Positions 17,044 to 24,845 of a stretch of 64,000 nucleotides of DNA are shown one piece after another. The stretch covers positions 1,674,001 through 1,738,000 of the forward strand of contig NC_015125.1 of NCBI RefSeq assembly GCF_000202635.1, read 5' to 3'. Made by a program: the position numbers and the translations under genes. Origin of the DNA: Microbacterium testaceum StLB037 (GTDB taxonomy: Bacteria > Actinomycetota > Actinomycetes > Actinomycetales > Microbacteriaceae). The notes beneath the pieces are model-generated. The model was not told where the DNA came from, searched no databases, and saw only the letters and a program-made list of their open reading frames with translations. The number at the start of each line of letters is the position of its first letter. Positions within the stretch are counted from its first letter, which is position 1.

Positions 17044-17739
17044 ATGTACGCCGACACCACCAGACGCGCGCCCCGGCACCGGGCGAGAGTCATCACCTCC
17101 CTCACCGCCGCGACCGTGACCGTGCTCGGCATGCTGTTCGCGGCACCGGCTGCCAACGCCGCCGAGCCAGCCGCCGAACCGGCACCCGCGGTCGCGGAAC
17201 TGCCCGCCGCGGAGCAGGCGAACCTCGACGCCCTCCTGGCCGCATCCGACACGAGCGGTGAGGTACCCGTCTTCAATATCGACGATGCACTCGCACGCGG
17301 AGCCGATCGGGCGGCGACCGAGCAATTCGCGGCCACGTTCGTGCAGACCGGCGGAACCCTCACGGGAACCTCGTCGCCTGAGTCCGCGACCATCTCGGAA
17401 AGCTCCTCGGTGGTCGCCTTGGCCGCTGCGGACTGTCGCGGTCGGACCGGCTTCACCGGCTACTACTGGTTCGGACCGCAGACGGCCCTCGACTCGTGCC
17501 TGACGACGACCCTCATCAACGGGATCAGCATCGCCGCGGCGGGCGGCGGCGTCTACACCGCCGCTTCGGCTCTGACGGTTGCCGGGCTTCCCTCTTCGGC
17601 CGTGGTCGGTGTGGTCTCCGCCGTTCTCGCCCTCGGCGTGGTCTTCCTGAACGTCTGCAAGGACACGAGCAGCATCAACGCGATCTACCTCAACGGCGGA
17701 GTCCCCGGGGTGGTCTCGCCCAGCTGCTGGGCTCAGTAA
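17044..17739 (+). CDS. Secreted four-cysteine protein, bacteriocin-like candidate
   Basis: I do not recognise a named family for this 231-residue protein. It has a clear Sec signal peptide: a basic start (RRAPRHRAR), a hydrophobic core, and APAANA before the predicted cut near residue 40. An Ala/Glu-rich pro-region follows to about residue 128. The last 100 residues form a compact unit starting at Cys131: CRGRTGFTGYYWFG, Cys152, a long glycine/alanine-rich hydrophobic hairpin (about 157-203), Cys205, and the end GVVSPSCWAQ with Cys228. A pro-region followed by a cysteine-bounded hydrophobic hairpin resembles pore-forming secreted peptides. AAAGGAC precedes ATG 17044. The next gene encodes a small membrane protein 18 bases on, an immunity-like arrangement. 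Function is inference. Confidence 0.75.
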   Translation: MYADTTRRAPRHRARVITSLTAATVTVLGMLFAAPAANAAEPAAEPAPAVAELPAAEQANLDALLAASDTSGEVPVFNIDDALARGADRAATEQFAATFVQTGGTLTGTSSPESATISESSSVVALAAADCRGRTGFTGYYWFGPQTALDSCLTTTLINGISIAAAGGGVYTAASALTVAGLPSSAVVGVVSAVLALGVVFLNVCKDTSSINAIYLNGGVPGVVSPSCWAQ

Positions 17740-17757
17740 GAGGACGGAAGAACGATC

Positions 17758-17976
17758 ATGGGAACCGATAACCGCGTCACTCTTCTCGGTCTGATGCTCG
17801 GCATCCTGGGCCTGGGAATCGGGGTAGGGCTCGTGATTGCGAGCTTCCTGGTCGGGGTGGGGACAGCGATGGGAGCCTCCCTCTCGTCGTCGGGAACAGT
17901 CACGATCATCGCCTTCGTCATCCTGACCGTCGTCTTGAGCGCTGCGGTGCGGCGTCAGAGACAGGTCGGCCACTGA
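17758..17976 (+). CDS. Small two-helix membrane protein, immunity candidate
   Basis: A 72-residue protein made of two hydrophobic segments: residues about 9-40 (LLGLMLGILGLGIGVGLVIA onward) and about 48-64 (VTIIAFVILTVVLSAAV), followed by a basic tail RRQRQVGH that predicts a cytoplasmic C-terminus. AAGAGGACGG precedes the ATG. It lies 18 bases after the secreted-protein gene and is followed by a strong terminator, so the two form one transcript. Small membrane proteins encoded directly after a secreted toxin often give self-protection. That role is inferred from position only. Confidence 0.75.
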   Translation: MGTDNRVTLLGLMLGILGLGIGVGLVIASFLVGVGTAMGASLSSSGTVTIIAFVILTVVLSAAVRRQRQVGH

Positions 17977-18023
17977 ACACAGCCGAGGAGGGGTCCGTTC
18001 GTCGGGCCCCTCCACGGTTGTGT
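17977..18023 (+). terminator. Strong intrinsic terminator-like hairpin
   Basis: An inner stem GGAGGGGTCCG / CGGGCCCCTCC (one G-T pair, loop TTCGT, 17987-18013) is extended outward by ACAC...GTGT and CCG...CGG pairs, giving a stem of about 20 bp. There is no long T-run, as is usual in this GC range. It closes the secreted-protein transcript and also lies at the end of the hepT gene on the other strand. Confidence 0.8.
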
Positions 18024-18071
18024 CCGCGCCCGTGGTGTCCTCGTGAGAAGGGTCGGTGACGGGCGACTGAC

Positions 18072-18419
18072 CTAGAGGGCCGGGACAACCACGTCGGCCA
18101 GGTAAGCGCGCAGCCGCGGCACATCGCGCGTGAGCGTGCGCCAGACGCGATGCGGGTCGAGATCGTCGTACTGATGGGCGGCGAGGTTCCGCATGTCGAT
18201 GATCTGCCGCCACGGCTGATCGGCGAAGCGCTCGCGGACGGGTCGCGGGATCTTGGCTACCGCCTCGCCGATCCGGATCAGGCCCATCTCAGCGGCCCAC
18301 TGCGCCTCGACCTCGTGGAGGAAGTGGTCCTCGCCCTTCTCGACGATGAGTGCGATGACCTCGCACACGGCGATCACGCGGGTCGCGGCATCCTGTGCCC
18401 GACGATTCTTGATGCTCAC
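18072..18419 (-). CDS. hepT: HepT-like toxin (DUF86, HEPN RNase)
   Basis: A 115-residue HEPN-domain protein of the DUF86/HepT family. It carries the RX4HXY active-site motif as RNLAAHQY (about residues 79-86), so the RNase site is intact; the Tyr is also the residue modified by the partner in characterised pairs. In MntA/HepT systems HepT cleaves RNA and is silenced by AMP addition from MntA. The gene overlaps the antitoxin gene by 4 bases (ATGA) and lies downstream of it, the standard order. It is near the island-like first third of the window and next to the possible bacteriocin locus. Confidence 0.88.
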   Translation of the reverse strand: MSIKNRRAQDAATRVIAVCEVIALIVEKGEDHFLHEVEAQWAAEMGLIRIGEAVAKIPRPVRERFADQPWRQIIDMRNLAAHQYDDLDPHRVWRTLTRDVPRLRAYLADVVVPAL

Positions 18420-18859
18420 AGAGGGACAGCCTCCCGGAGCACCCGCTCCCGAAAGTCACCGCGGAGGGTGTCGGACGCGATGACATCCACCTCGGCGTGA
18501 AGCAGATCGGTGAGGGCGAGGCGCAGGCCCACCTCGTCCAGAAGGCCGGCTTCGGGTGTGAAGTCGACCAGGATGTCGATGTCGGATGCCGCGGTGTCTT
18601 CGCCACGAGCGACGGAGCCGAACACCCGAGGGGCGGTGGCGTGATGCTCGGCGACGAGGCGATGGATTTCGTCTCGATGACGGAAGAGGCGCTCGTTGAG
18701 GGTGCCGGCCAGCGCGCGACGGATCCGTTCGAGAACCTCGGGACTAGGTTGGCGCCGGCCGTTCTCGTACGCCGAGATGTTGGGCTGCGCGACGCGGGCG
18801 GCACGGGCGAGCTCGGCTTGGCTCATGCCTGCCGCTTCTCGTCCCGCGCGGATGTTCAT
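18416..18859 (-). CDS. mntA: MntA-like nucleotidyltransferase antitoxin fused to an XRE DNA-binding domain
   Basis: A 147-residue protein with two modules. Residues 1-60 form an XRE-type helix-turn-helix (AGREAAGMSQAELARAARVA, then QPNISAYENGRRQPSP). Residues 60-147 are a minimal nucleotidyltransferase with GSVARGEDTAASDIDILVDF, the GS-X10-DxD catalytic motif. It should transfer AMP to the HepT tyrosine and so neutralise it. Most MntA antitoxins lack a DNA-binding domain; the fusion here would let one protein both silence the toxin and repress its own operon. The ATG at 18859 aligns with the helix-turn-helix start. No obvious operator was found within 40 bases upstream. Confidence 0.88.
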   Translation of the reverse strand: MNIRAGREAAGMSQAELARAARVAQPNISAYENGRRQPSPEVLERIRRALAGTLNERLFRHRDEIHRLVAEHHATAPRVFGSVARGEDTAASDIDILVDFTPEAGLLDEVGLRLALTDLLHAEVDVIASDTLRGDFRERVLREAVPL

Positions 18860-18913
18860 GCGATCAGGGTAGTCGAGGGGTTATCGGGGGTGATATGACC
18901 GAGTCCCCGACAA

Positions 18914-18952
18914 GCCACAGGCCCCACGCAGAATCTGCGCGGGGCCTCTGGC
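18914..18952 (-). terminator. Hairpin terminator between the antitoxin and reductase genes
   Basis: GCCACAGGCCCCACGCAGA pairs with TCTGCGCGGGGCCTCTGGC around a very short loop, with three mismatches. It starts 11 bases after the stop of the minus-strand reductase gene, the usual place for its terminator, and also shields the toxin-antitoxin operon from read-through. Confidence 0.75.
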
Positions 18953-18962
18953 ATCCGGAATC

Positions 18963-20039
18963 TCAGCCCTGCAAGAACGGGTAATCCGTGTAGCCGCGCT
19001 CGCCGCCGCCGTAGACCGAAGCCTGGTCGACCTCGTTCTCGGACGCGCCCTGCTCCCAGCGCGCGACGAGGTCGGGGTTGGCGATCGCGGGGCGGCCGAC
19101 GGCGACGAGGTCGGCGATGTCGTCCTCTACGACCGACACCGCTTCGTCGCGCGTCGTCACGCTCGAGAAGCCGGAGTTGACGATGAAGGTGCCGCCGAAG
19201 GCGCGGCGGAGGTCCTGGATCAGCTCGCTCGCGGGGTCGGCGTGCAGCACGCTCAGGTACGCCAGGCCGAGGGGCGCGAGGCCGGACACGAGGGCCTCGT
19301 AGGTGGCGCGGGTCTCGGCGTCGTCGGTCTCCAGAACGTCCTGGATGTTGTGGGCGGGAGAGATCCGGATGCCGACACGCTCCGCGCCGATCTCCGCGGC
19401 CACGGCCTGCGTGACCTCGATGACGAAGCGGGCGCGGGCCTCGGGCGAGCCGCCGTACTCATCGGTTCGCTGGTTGGAGGCGGGGGAGAGGAACTCGTGC
19501 AGGAGGTAGCCGTTGGCGCCGTGCAGTTCCACGCCGTCGATGCCGGCATCCACGGCGCGGCGGGCGGCGGCGACGAACTCGTCGCGGACGGTGGCGAGCT
19601 CGGACGTCTCGAGCGCGTGCGGCACGGCGTAGTCGACCTTGGTGCCGTCGGCGAGGCGGGTCTCGCCCTGAATCGCGATCGCCGAGGGGGCGACGATGCG
19701 GTCGGTGCCGGTGATGGCGGGGTGCGTGACACGTCCGCCGTTCATGAGCTGCATGAAGACCGTGCCACCCTCGGCGTGCACGGCGTCGGCCACTTTGGCC
19801 CAGCCCGCGGCCTGAGCGTCGGTCACGATGCCCGGCTGGCCCGGGTACGCGCGCGACTCGTCGCTCGGGAAGACGCCCTCGGTGACCAGCAGGCCGATGC
19901 CCGCGCGCTGCGCGTAGTACGTCGCGACGATCGGGCCGGGAACGCCGTCAGCGCTCGCGCGCAGGCGGGTCATCGGCGCGAGCGAGACGCGGTTGCGGAC
20001 GTCGACGGCGCCGACGGTGGTGGGGCTGAAGAGGCTCAC
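18963..20039 (-). CDS. Old yellow enzyme family NADH:flavin oxidoreductase
   Basis: A 358-residue FMN-dependent ene-reductase of the NemA/XenB-like type, which reduces activated double bonds such as enones or nitro compounds using NAD(P)H. It shows the beta-barrel start LFSPTTVGAVDVRNRVSLAP, the active-site motif VELHGANGYLLHEFLSP (His and Asn bind the substrate), the loop SNQRTDEYGG, and the FMN-phosphate site near FIVNSGF and VGRPAIANPDLV. The start is GTG 20039 because AAAGGA lies 5-6 bases upstream and it matches the usual N-terminus; a further 10 in-frame codons precede it. It stands alone with its own terminator at 18914. Confidence 0.92.
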   Translation of the reverse strand: MSLFSPTTVGAVDVRNRVSLAPMTRLRASADGVPGPIVATYYAQRAGIGLLVTEGVFPSDESRAYPGQPGIVTDAQAAGWAKVADAVHAEGGTVFMQLMNGGRVTHPAITGTDRIVAPSAIAIQGETRLADGTKVDYAVPHALETSELATVRDEFVAAARRAVDAGIDGVELHGANGYLLHEFLSPASNQRTDEYGGSPEARARFVIEVTQAVAAEIGAERVGIRISPAHNIQDVLETDDAETRATYEALVSGLAPLGLAYLSVLHADPASELIQDLRRAFGGTFIVNSGFSSVTTRDEAVSVVEDDIADLVAVGRPAIANPDLVARWEQGASENEVDQASVYGGGERGYTDYPFLQG

Positions 20040-20292
20040 GGGAGTCCTTTCGTGGGGAACAAGGGCCACGCGAACTCAACGGAGCGCGGCGATGACCTAT
20101 TCCACGGAATGCACATGTGTGCAGCGGTGGGTTGACACGGGCTGCCTGGGCGGCCTTGCTCACAGGAGACTCATCTGTGGGGGTCGACGGTAGACAATCG
20201 CTGCTCGCGACACCCGCGGCGTACGAAGGTGGCTCGCCGTGTTATCGGTATCGTAAAGCCCAAATCGCTGGCGATACGAAGGACGTGCGGGA

Positions 20293-21264
20293 ATGCCAAC
20301 GTGGGCACTGTTCGAAGAGAAGGAGTTTGAAACTCTCGCCAACGCGGCCTTCGTCACCGAACAGGTGGTGAAAAAGCGCAACGTCCGAATCTTCAGCCCT
20401 GGTCAGGTTCTCGAAAAGAGTCTGGCTTTCGATTTCGCCACCCATGTCGGACCGCATACGCGGCTCTACCGGCGGCTTTTTGGCTCCGCTCCCGGCGCTC
20501 CAGGTGCAAGCGCGGGGCAACTCGCGCAATTCCAGATTCCGGTGGTGCCATCGACTCGGTTTCTGAACGTTTTTCTCCAGTACAAGCGGCCTGAATACTT
20601 TCAACGTGAGCATCGGTCGCAACTGTGGCCGAAGAATGAGGAGTTCCTTCGGTTCACCGTGTCAGAGAACTACGTAAGTGGCGGCGGATACCACTTCGAT
20701 CAGATTTCTGCGTTGGATGATCTGGCGGGCTCGTTCGGATCCAACGCCGTCGTGCGCTACGCCTGCCCCAGTGTCTGGAGCAAGGCCGATCTGTACGGCC
20801 TGTTCAGTGCGCAACGACTTCTTGACACCTCCGTCTTCGTCGCTCCGGAGAAGCTGCGTGATGTCGGGGGAGGGGACCCCTACCATCGTCGCTGGACATT
20901 CCAGCGCGGCAGCGGAAAAGTTGGAGTGCCAAATCCGAATGGGCCGCTCACCCAAGCGGAAGACGGCGAGCTGTTCTTCGACCACGCGGAGGCCGTTGCT
21001 AAGCAACCCCGCAGATCAGCGTCCTACGTGGAGGACCTCATCGGCGAAGCGTCCAGCGTTCAAAAAGTCCGCGTCACTGCAGACGCTCGCAAGGGAAAAT
21101 TGAGCAAGAAAGAAAGATCCCGAACGGATATCGAAGATAGGGCCCTTGAAAGCGACCTTAAGCGCGTGCCCCAAGATGAATCCGACGCGGTCCGGGCCTC
21201 GCTCGAACTCGCAACGATCGCGCGAGATCTTGGGGTGCAGTGGAGCGTTATTGCTTTCGAGTAG
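20293..21264 (+). CDS. Unknown protein, AT-richer, possible nuclease-like fold
   Basis: I cannot assign this 323-residue protein. Residues 1-180 read like an alpha/beta domain with QVLEKSLAFDFATHVG, then TRFLNVFLQYKRPEYF. An acidic residue followed by a strand with a Q-x-K turn loosely recalls the PD-(D/E)xK nuclease core, but the spacing is not convincing. The segment NAVVRYACPSVWSKADLYGL is another strand-helix pair. The C-terminal third is charged and helical (KGKLSKKERSRTDIEDRALE). Its base composition is clearly lower in GC than the reductase and pdxH around it, suggesting transfer. It stands alone, with 28 bases of unassigned DNA before a short run to the LysM-like gene. Low certainty on function. 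Confidence 0.7.
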   Translation: MPTWALFEEKEFETLANAAFVTEQVVKKRNVRIFSPGQVLEKSLAFDFATHVGPHTRLYRRLFGSAPGAPGASAGQLAQFQIPVVPSTRFLNVFLQYKRPEYFQREHRSQLWPKNEEFLRFTVSENYVSGGGYHFDQISALDDLAGSFGSNAVVRYACPSVWSKADLYGLFSAQRLLDTSVFVAPEKLRDVGGGDPYHRRWTFQRGSGKVGVPNPNGPLTQAEDGELFFDHAEAVAKQPRRSASYVEDLIGEASSVQKVRVTADARKGKLSKKERSRTDIEDRALESDLKRVPQDESDAVRASLELATIARDLGVQWSVIAFE

Positions 21265-21344
21265 CCCGACACTTGGATCCCCCGCCACAGCATGCGCAAT
21301 CCGGGGTCTGCAGCGACCAATCGTTGGGCGCTGACCTGAACGGC

Positions 21345-21926
21345 TCAGGGGAAGACGAGCCTGTCGCCGTCGCGGGTCAGCTCGGCCGGATCGATCGAGA
21401 ATCGCTCGCCGATGGCGTCCAGGGTGTCGGCCCGCCCGACGTAATAGGACTTCACCTGACGGTCGACCCCGGAGACGACCGCGTACCCGTCCGCTCCCGG
21501 CACGGGGCCCAGATCGGCCCCGGGCGCGGCTTTGGGCGACACGAAGAACCGGTTGGGGTTCGCGGGGTCGAAATCGTGTTTCGCTGGGTCGTAGTAGTAA
21601 ACGTTCAGTGGAAGGACGTCGCCGGGCTCCCCGATCAGCGACCGGTAGTCGTTCGGGCAGCCCTCGGTGCCCTGGCATTCGAAGCCGTCGGGGTAGATGA
21701 TCCACGGACCCGACCCCTCCGCCCAGTCGGGCAGCTCGGGATTCTCGGGGATCGCCGGCGCGGTCGTCCGCACGGACGGCGCGTCGGCGGCGGGGCCGAC
21801 CGCCGCGACGACCGGGGCCTTGGGTCCTTCGGCATCCATCCCGGTGAACGCGGGGACCACGAGGGCGACCAGCCCCGCGACGACGACGGCAGAGGTGGCG
21901 AACGTGATGGCGGCGGCGCGTCCCAT
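21345..21926 (-). CDS. Membrane-anchored or secreted protein with LysM-like C-terminus
   Basis: A 193-residue protein. A single hydrophobic segment near the start (ITFATSAVVVAGLVALVVPA) is either a signal peptide or an anchor. The middle has a Pro/Ala-rich linker, then a conserved-looking module with WIIYPDGFECQGTEGCPNDY and two cysteines six residues apart. The last 40 residues (SYYVGRADTLDAIGERFSID, ending RDGDRLVFP) match the pattern of a LysM domain that binds peptidoglycan or chitin. The ATG at 21926 starts just before the hydrophobic segment. It is divergent from pdxH. A cell-wall role is likely but the exact function is unknown. Confidence 0.75.
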   Translation of the reverse strand: MGRAAAITFATSAVVVAGLVALVVPAFTGMDAEGPKAPVVAAVGPAADAPSVRTTAPAIPENPELPDWAEGSGPWIIYPDGFECQGTEGCPNDYRSLIGEPGDVLPLNVYYYDPAKHDFDPANPNRFFVSPKAAPGADLGPVPGADGYAVVSGVDRQVKSYYVGRADTLDAIGERFSIDPAELTRDGDRLVFP

Positions 21927-22092
21927 GCGTTCAGGCTGACATACGGCTTCCGCGACGGCGAGTCGAGGTAAAGATGCGCGCGAATCGGCCATGCGTGCGG
22001 TCCGCGGCGGACCGAGCATGTTCGCGCACTCCACCGAGCGTTGGCGCGGCCATACGATGGTGCTTCCCGCGACCGACCGGAGACCCCGCGCG

Positions 22093-22734
22093 ATGACCGA
22101 GAACCCCCTCGCCCACCGGCTGGATTACACGCTCGACGAGCTCGATGACGCGGCGCTCGCGGCATCCCCTCTCGCTCTTCTCCAGCGGTGGCTGGCCGAC
22201 GCGGCCGATCTGCCCGAGCCGAACGCGATGGTCGTCTCGACGGTGGATGCCACCGGCTCGCCCACCTCGCGCACCGTGCTGCTGCGCGGAATCGACGACG
22301 ACGGCGCCCTCTGGTTCTTCACGAACCGGCTCTCGCGCAAGGGCCGCGCGCTCGCCGAGAATCCGCGCGTCTCGATCCTGTTCCCCTGGTACGCGCTGCA
22401 GCGGCAGGTGATCGTGCTCGGCACGGCGACGCCGCTCCCGGCCGAGCGCGACGACGCGTACTTCGCCTCGCGTCCGCGCGGGTCGCAGCTGTCGGCCTGG
22501 GCGAGCCACCAGTCGGAGGCCGTGGCATCCCGGGCCGCCCTCGAGGAGCAGATGGCCGAGGTCACCGCGCGCTTCCCCGACGACCAGCCCGTGCCGAGGC
22601 CCCCGCACTGGGGCGGATACCGGGTGGATGCCACGGAGTTCGAGTTCTGGCAGGGCCGGCCGTCGCGATTGCACGACCGGATCGTGTTCCAGCGCGAGGG
22701 TGAGGGGTGGGCGGGGGTGCGGCGGCAGCCGTGA
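22093..22734 (+). CDS. pdxH: Pyridoxamine 5'-phosphate oxidase
   Basis: A 213-residue FMN enzyme that oxidises pyridoxine or pyridoxamine 5'-phosphate to pyridoxal 5'-phosphate, the last step of vitamin B6 salvage. Family landmarks are all present: the N-terminal LAHRLDYTLDELD, the FMN-binding PTSRTVLLRGID and FTNRLSRKGRALAENP, QRQVIVLGTA, SAWASHQSEAV, and the C-terminal FEFWQGRPSRLHDRIVF. Length fits the family. It overlaps the following metallo-hydrolase gene by 4 bases (GTGA), so the two are co-translated. Confidence 0.95.
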   Translation: MTENPLAHRLDYTLDELDDAALAASPLALLQRWLADAADLPEPNAMVVSTVDATGSPTSRTVLLRGIDDDGALWFFTNRLSRKGRALAENPRVSILFPWYALQRQVIVLGTATPLPAERDDAYFASRPRGSQLSAWASHQSEAVASRAALEEQMAEVTARFPDDQPVPRPPHWGGYRVDATEFEFWQGRPSRLHDRIVFQREGEGWAGVRRQP

Positions 22735-23465
22735 CCACCCTCCGCGAGATCGCACCCGGCGTCCTCGTGCGCACGAGCCGGGTCATGCAGACGAACACGA
22801 CGGTGGTCGTGGCATCCGGACGCGCTCTGCTCGTCGACCCCGCGTGGATGCCCGACGAGCTCGCCGCACTCGGCGCCGAGCTGCGCGAGCGCGAGATCAC
22901 TGTCGCCGAGGGCTTCGCGACCCACGCGCATCACGACCATGTGCTGTGGCATCCGGAATTCGGGAACGTCCCGCGCCGGGCCTCGCCCCGAACCGCCGAG
23001 CTCGCCCGCACCGAGCGCGACGACCTCGTCGCGGCTCTCGGGCCGGAGTTTCCACCCGACCTCGTCGACCTCATGGGGAGGGTGGATGCCGGCACCCCGG
23101 CGTTCGAGGTCGAGCTCATCGTGCACGACGGACACGCCCCCGGGCACACGGCGCTGTGGCTTCCGGAGCCGCGCGTGCTGGTCGCCGGCGACATGCTGAG
23201 CGACGTCGAGCTTCCGCTGCCGTTCTGGCCCCACGACGTCCCCGCGTACGAGCGGGCTCTCGACCTGCTCGAGCCGTACGCGGACGCCGCGTGCCTCGTG
23301 ATCCCGGGGCACGGGACCGTCGGCACCGACGCGCGCGCCCGCCTCGATGCCGACCGGCGGTATCTCGCGGACGTCCGCCGGACCGGTCGGTCCGACGACC
23401 CGCGGCGAGCGAACGCGGGCATGGATGCCGAGTACGAGCTGTTGCGGGAGATCCTCGGGGCGTGA
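22731..23465 (+). CDS. Metallo-beta-lactamase fold hydrolase
   Basis: A 244-residue metallo-hydrolase. The signature HAHHDH (in FATHAHHDHVLWHP) carries the zinc ligands, followed by the His in GHAPGHTALWL, the Asp in VLVAGDMLSD and a late His in VIPGHGTVG, so the dinuclear metal site is complete. Substrate cannot be predicted; the glyoxalase II/thioesterase-like subgroup is the nearest type. The GTG start at 22731 overlaps the pdxH stop, which fixes the start and shows they are one operon. Confidence 0.9.
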   Translation: MTTLREIAPGVLVRTSRVMQTNTTVVVASGRALLVDPAWMPDELAALGAELREREITVAEGFATHAHHDHVLWHPEFGNVPRRASPRTAELARTERDDLVAALGPEFPPDLVDLMGRVDAGTPAFEVELIVHDGHAPGHTALWLPEPRVLVAGDMLSDVELPLPFWPHDVPAYERALDLLEPYADAACLVIPGHGTVGTDARARLDADRRYLADVRRTGRSDDPRRANAGMDAEYELLREILGA

Positions 23466-23545
23466 GCCTCGCCGTTGTCCAGGGGCGGGCACGCGGCCAC
23501 CGCGAATGCGACACTGACCACGGCGAGTCACACCGAGGGAGCGCA

Positions 23546-24700
23546 ATGGCCAAGAAAGACGCGAGAAAGCCCGCATTCGACGAGCGGGCGTTCGTCGACG
23601 CGTCGTCGGAGGCGCGGTCGCGCTACGGGCGGTTCAACCTCGCGATCGTCGGAAGCTCGGGTGTGGGGAAGTCGTCGCTCGTCAACGCCGTCTTCGGGCG
23701 CGACTGGGCGAAGGTCGGGAAGGGGCTCCCGGTCACGCGGGGCGTGCAGTTCTACCGCGACGAGTCACTCGGGATCTGGGACGTCGAGGGCTTCGAGATC
23801 GGCTCGGCCGTTCCGCCCGATCAGCAATTGCGCAATCACCTCGACGCGATCGCGGCGCACCCGGGGGACCATCAGATCTCCGTCGTCTGGTACTGCGTGA
23901 AGGCGAACGACGACCGCCTCACTCCCGCCGACATCGCGATGATCCGCGAGCTGGACGCGCGCGGACTCCCCGTCATCCTCGTGCTCACCAAGGTCGACTG
24001 GATCAAGAACCCCCTCACCGGGCAGCGCGGGATCGCGAAAGACCTTCAGGCCTTCGTCGACTGGCTGCACGAACCCGTGGATGCCACCGGCCAGCCGCTG
24101 CACGTGCCGTATCGCCGCGTGATCCTGACCTCCACCCGCGACCGGCACGGGAAGGGCAAGGGGCACGGTCTCGGTGACCTTGTCACGGAGACCCTGGCGC
24201 TCGCCCCCGAGAGCGACAAGGATGCCTTTCGCATCGCGCAGCGGCTCAACCTTCCGTGGAAGCGCGAGATGGCGCGCCCCATCATCGCCGCCGCCACCGC
24301 AGCCGCCGCGGGAGCGGCGACGGTTCCCCTTCCTGTCACGGATGCTGTCACGCTGGCGCCGATCCAGCTGACGATGATGGGACGGATCGCGACGATCTAC
24401 GACCTCGAGTTCAAGACGATGCTCTCCGCCGGCGCCCTGGCGCAGTTCGGGGTGCAGGTCGCCGGGCGCGCGCTGGCGACGAGCTTCCTGAAGCTCATCC
24501 CCGGCGCCGGTGTCGTGGTGAACGCCGGAGTGGCCGGTGCGCTCACCGCGGCAACCGGCGAGAGCTGGATGAAGCTGTGCGAACTCATCCACACCGGCAA
24601 GATCGACGTCGCGAAGCTCGACAAGGAATGGGCGAAGTACGCGCCGCACTTCGCTGACGTCGTCCGCAAGCTCATCGAGCAGCGGGCGGTCAAGCGGTAA
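23546..24700 (+). CDS. Era/dynamin-like GTPase with membrane-associated C-terminal domain
   Basis: A 384-residue P-loop GTPase. G1 is VGSSGVGKSSLVN (about 36-47), G3 is IWDVEGFE (DxxG), G4 is LTKVDW, and RVILTST probably serves as G5. The Thr of G2 lies in PVTRGVQF. The C-terminal 140 residues contain hydrophobic Ala/Gly-rich helices (IIAAATAAAAGAATVPLPVT, and ALATSFLKLIPGAGVVVNAG) like the DUF697 region of YcjF-type GTPases, which associate with membranes. These proteins act in envelope stress or remodelling, but no specific job is known. A GC-rich hairpin (24709-24727) lies just after the stop. Confidence 0.88.
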   Translation: MAKKDARKPAFDERAFVDASSEARSRYGRFNLAIVGSSGVGKSSLVNAVFGRDWAKVGKGLPVTRGVQFYRDESLGIWDVEGFEIGSAVPPDQQLRNHLDAIAAHPGDHQISVVWYCVKANDDRLTPADIAMIRELDARGLPVILVLTKVDWIKNPLTGQRGIAKDLQAFVDWLHEPVDATGQPLHVPYRRVILTSTRDRHGKGKGHGLGDLVTETLALAPESDKDAFRIAQRLNLPWKREMARPIIAAATAAAAGAATVPLPVTDAVTLAPIQLTMMGRIATIYDLEFKTMLSAGALAQFGVQVAGRALATSFLKLIPGAGVVVNAGVAGALTAATGESWMKLCELIHTGKIDVAKLDKEWAKYAPHFADVVRKLIEQRAVKR

Positions 24701-24708
24701 CCGCGCGC

Positions 24709-24727
24709 CCGCCCGTGCCGCGGGCGG
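24709..24727 (+). terminator. GC-rich hairpin after the GTPase gene
   Basis: CCGCCCG and CGGGCGG form a perfect 7-bp stem around the loop TGCCG, 9 bases after the GTPase stop. No T-run follows, so termination strength is uncertain. Confidence 0.5.
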
Positions 24728-24845
24728 AGGCCGGCGGCATCCGTCCCGCCCGGTCGGGTGCGGAATTCGCCCTCTCTCCGCGCGTCGTCACACCGGCCCT
24801 CGGTCTTCCGCGGCGTGCGACGCTGGGAGGACCGAAGGGAACACC

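Noticed and set aside
20293..21264. Naming the lone gene a PD-(D/E)xK nuclease
   Set aside because: Only a loose acidic residue and a Q-x-K-like turn are visible; the spacing and other core residues are not convincing.
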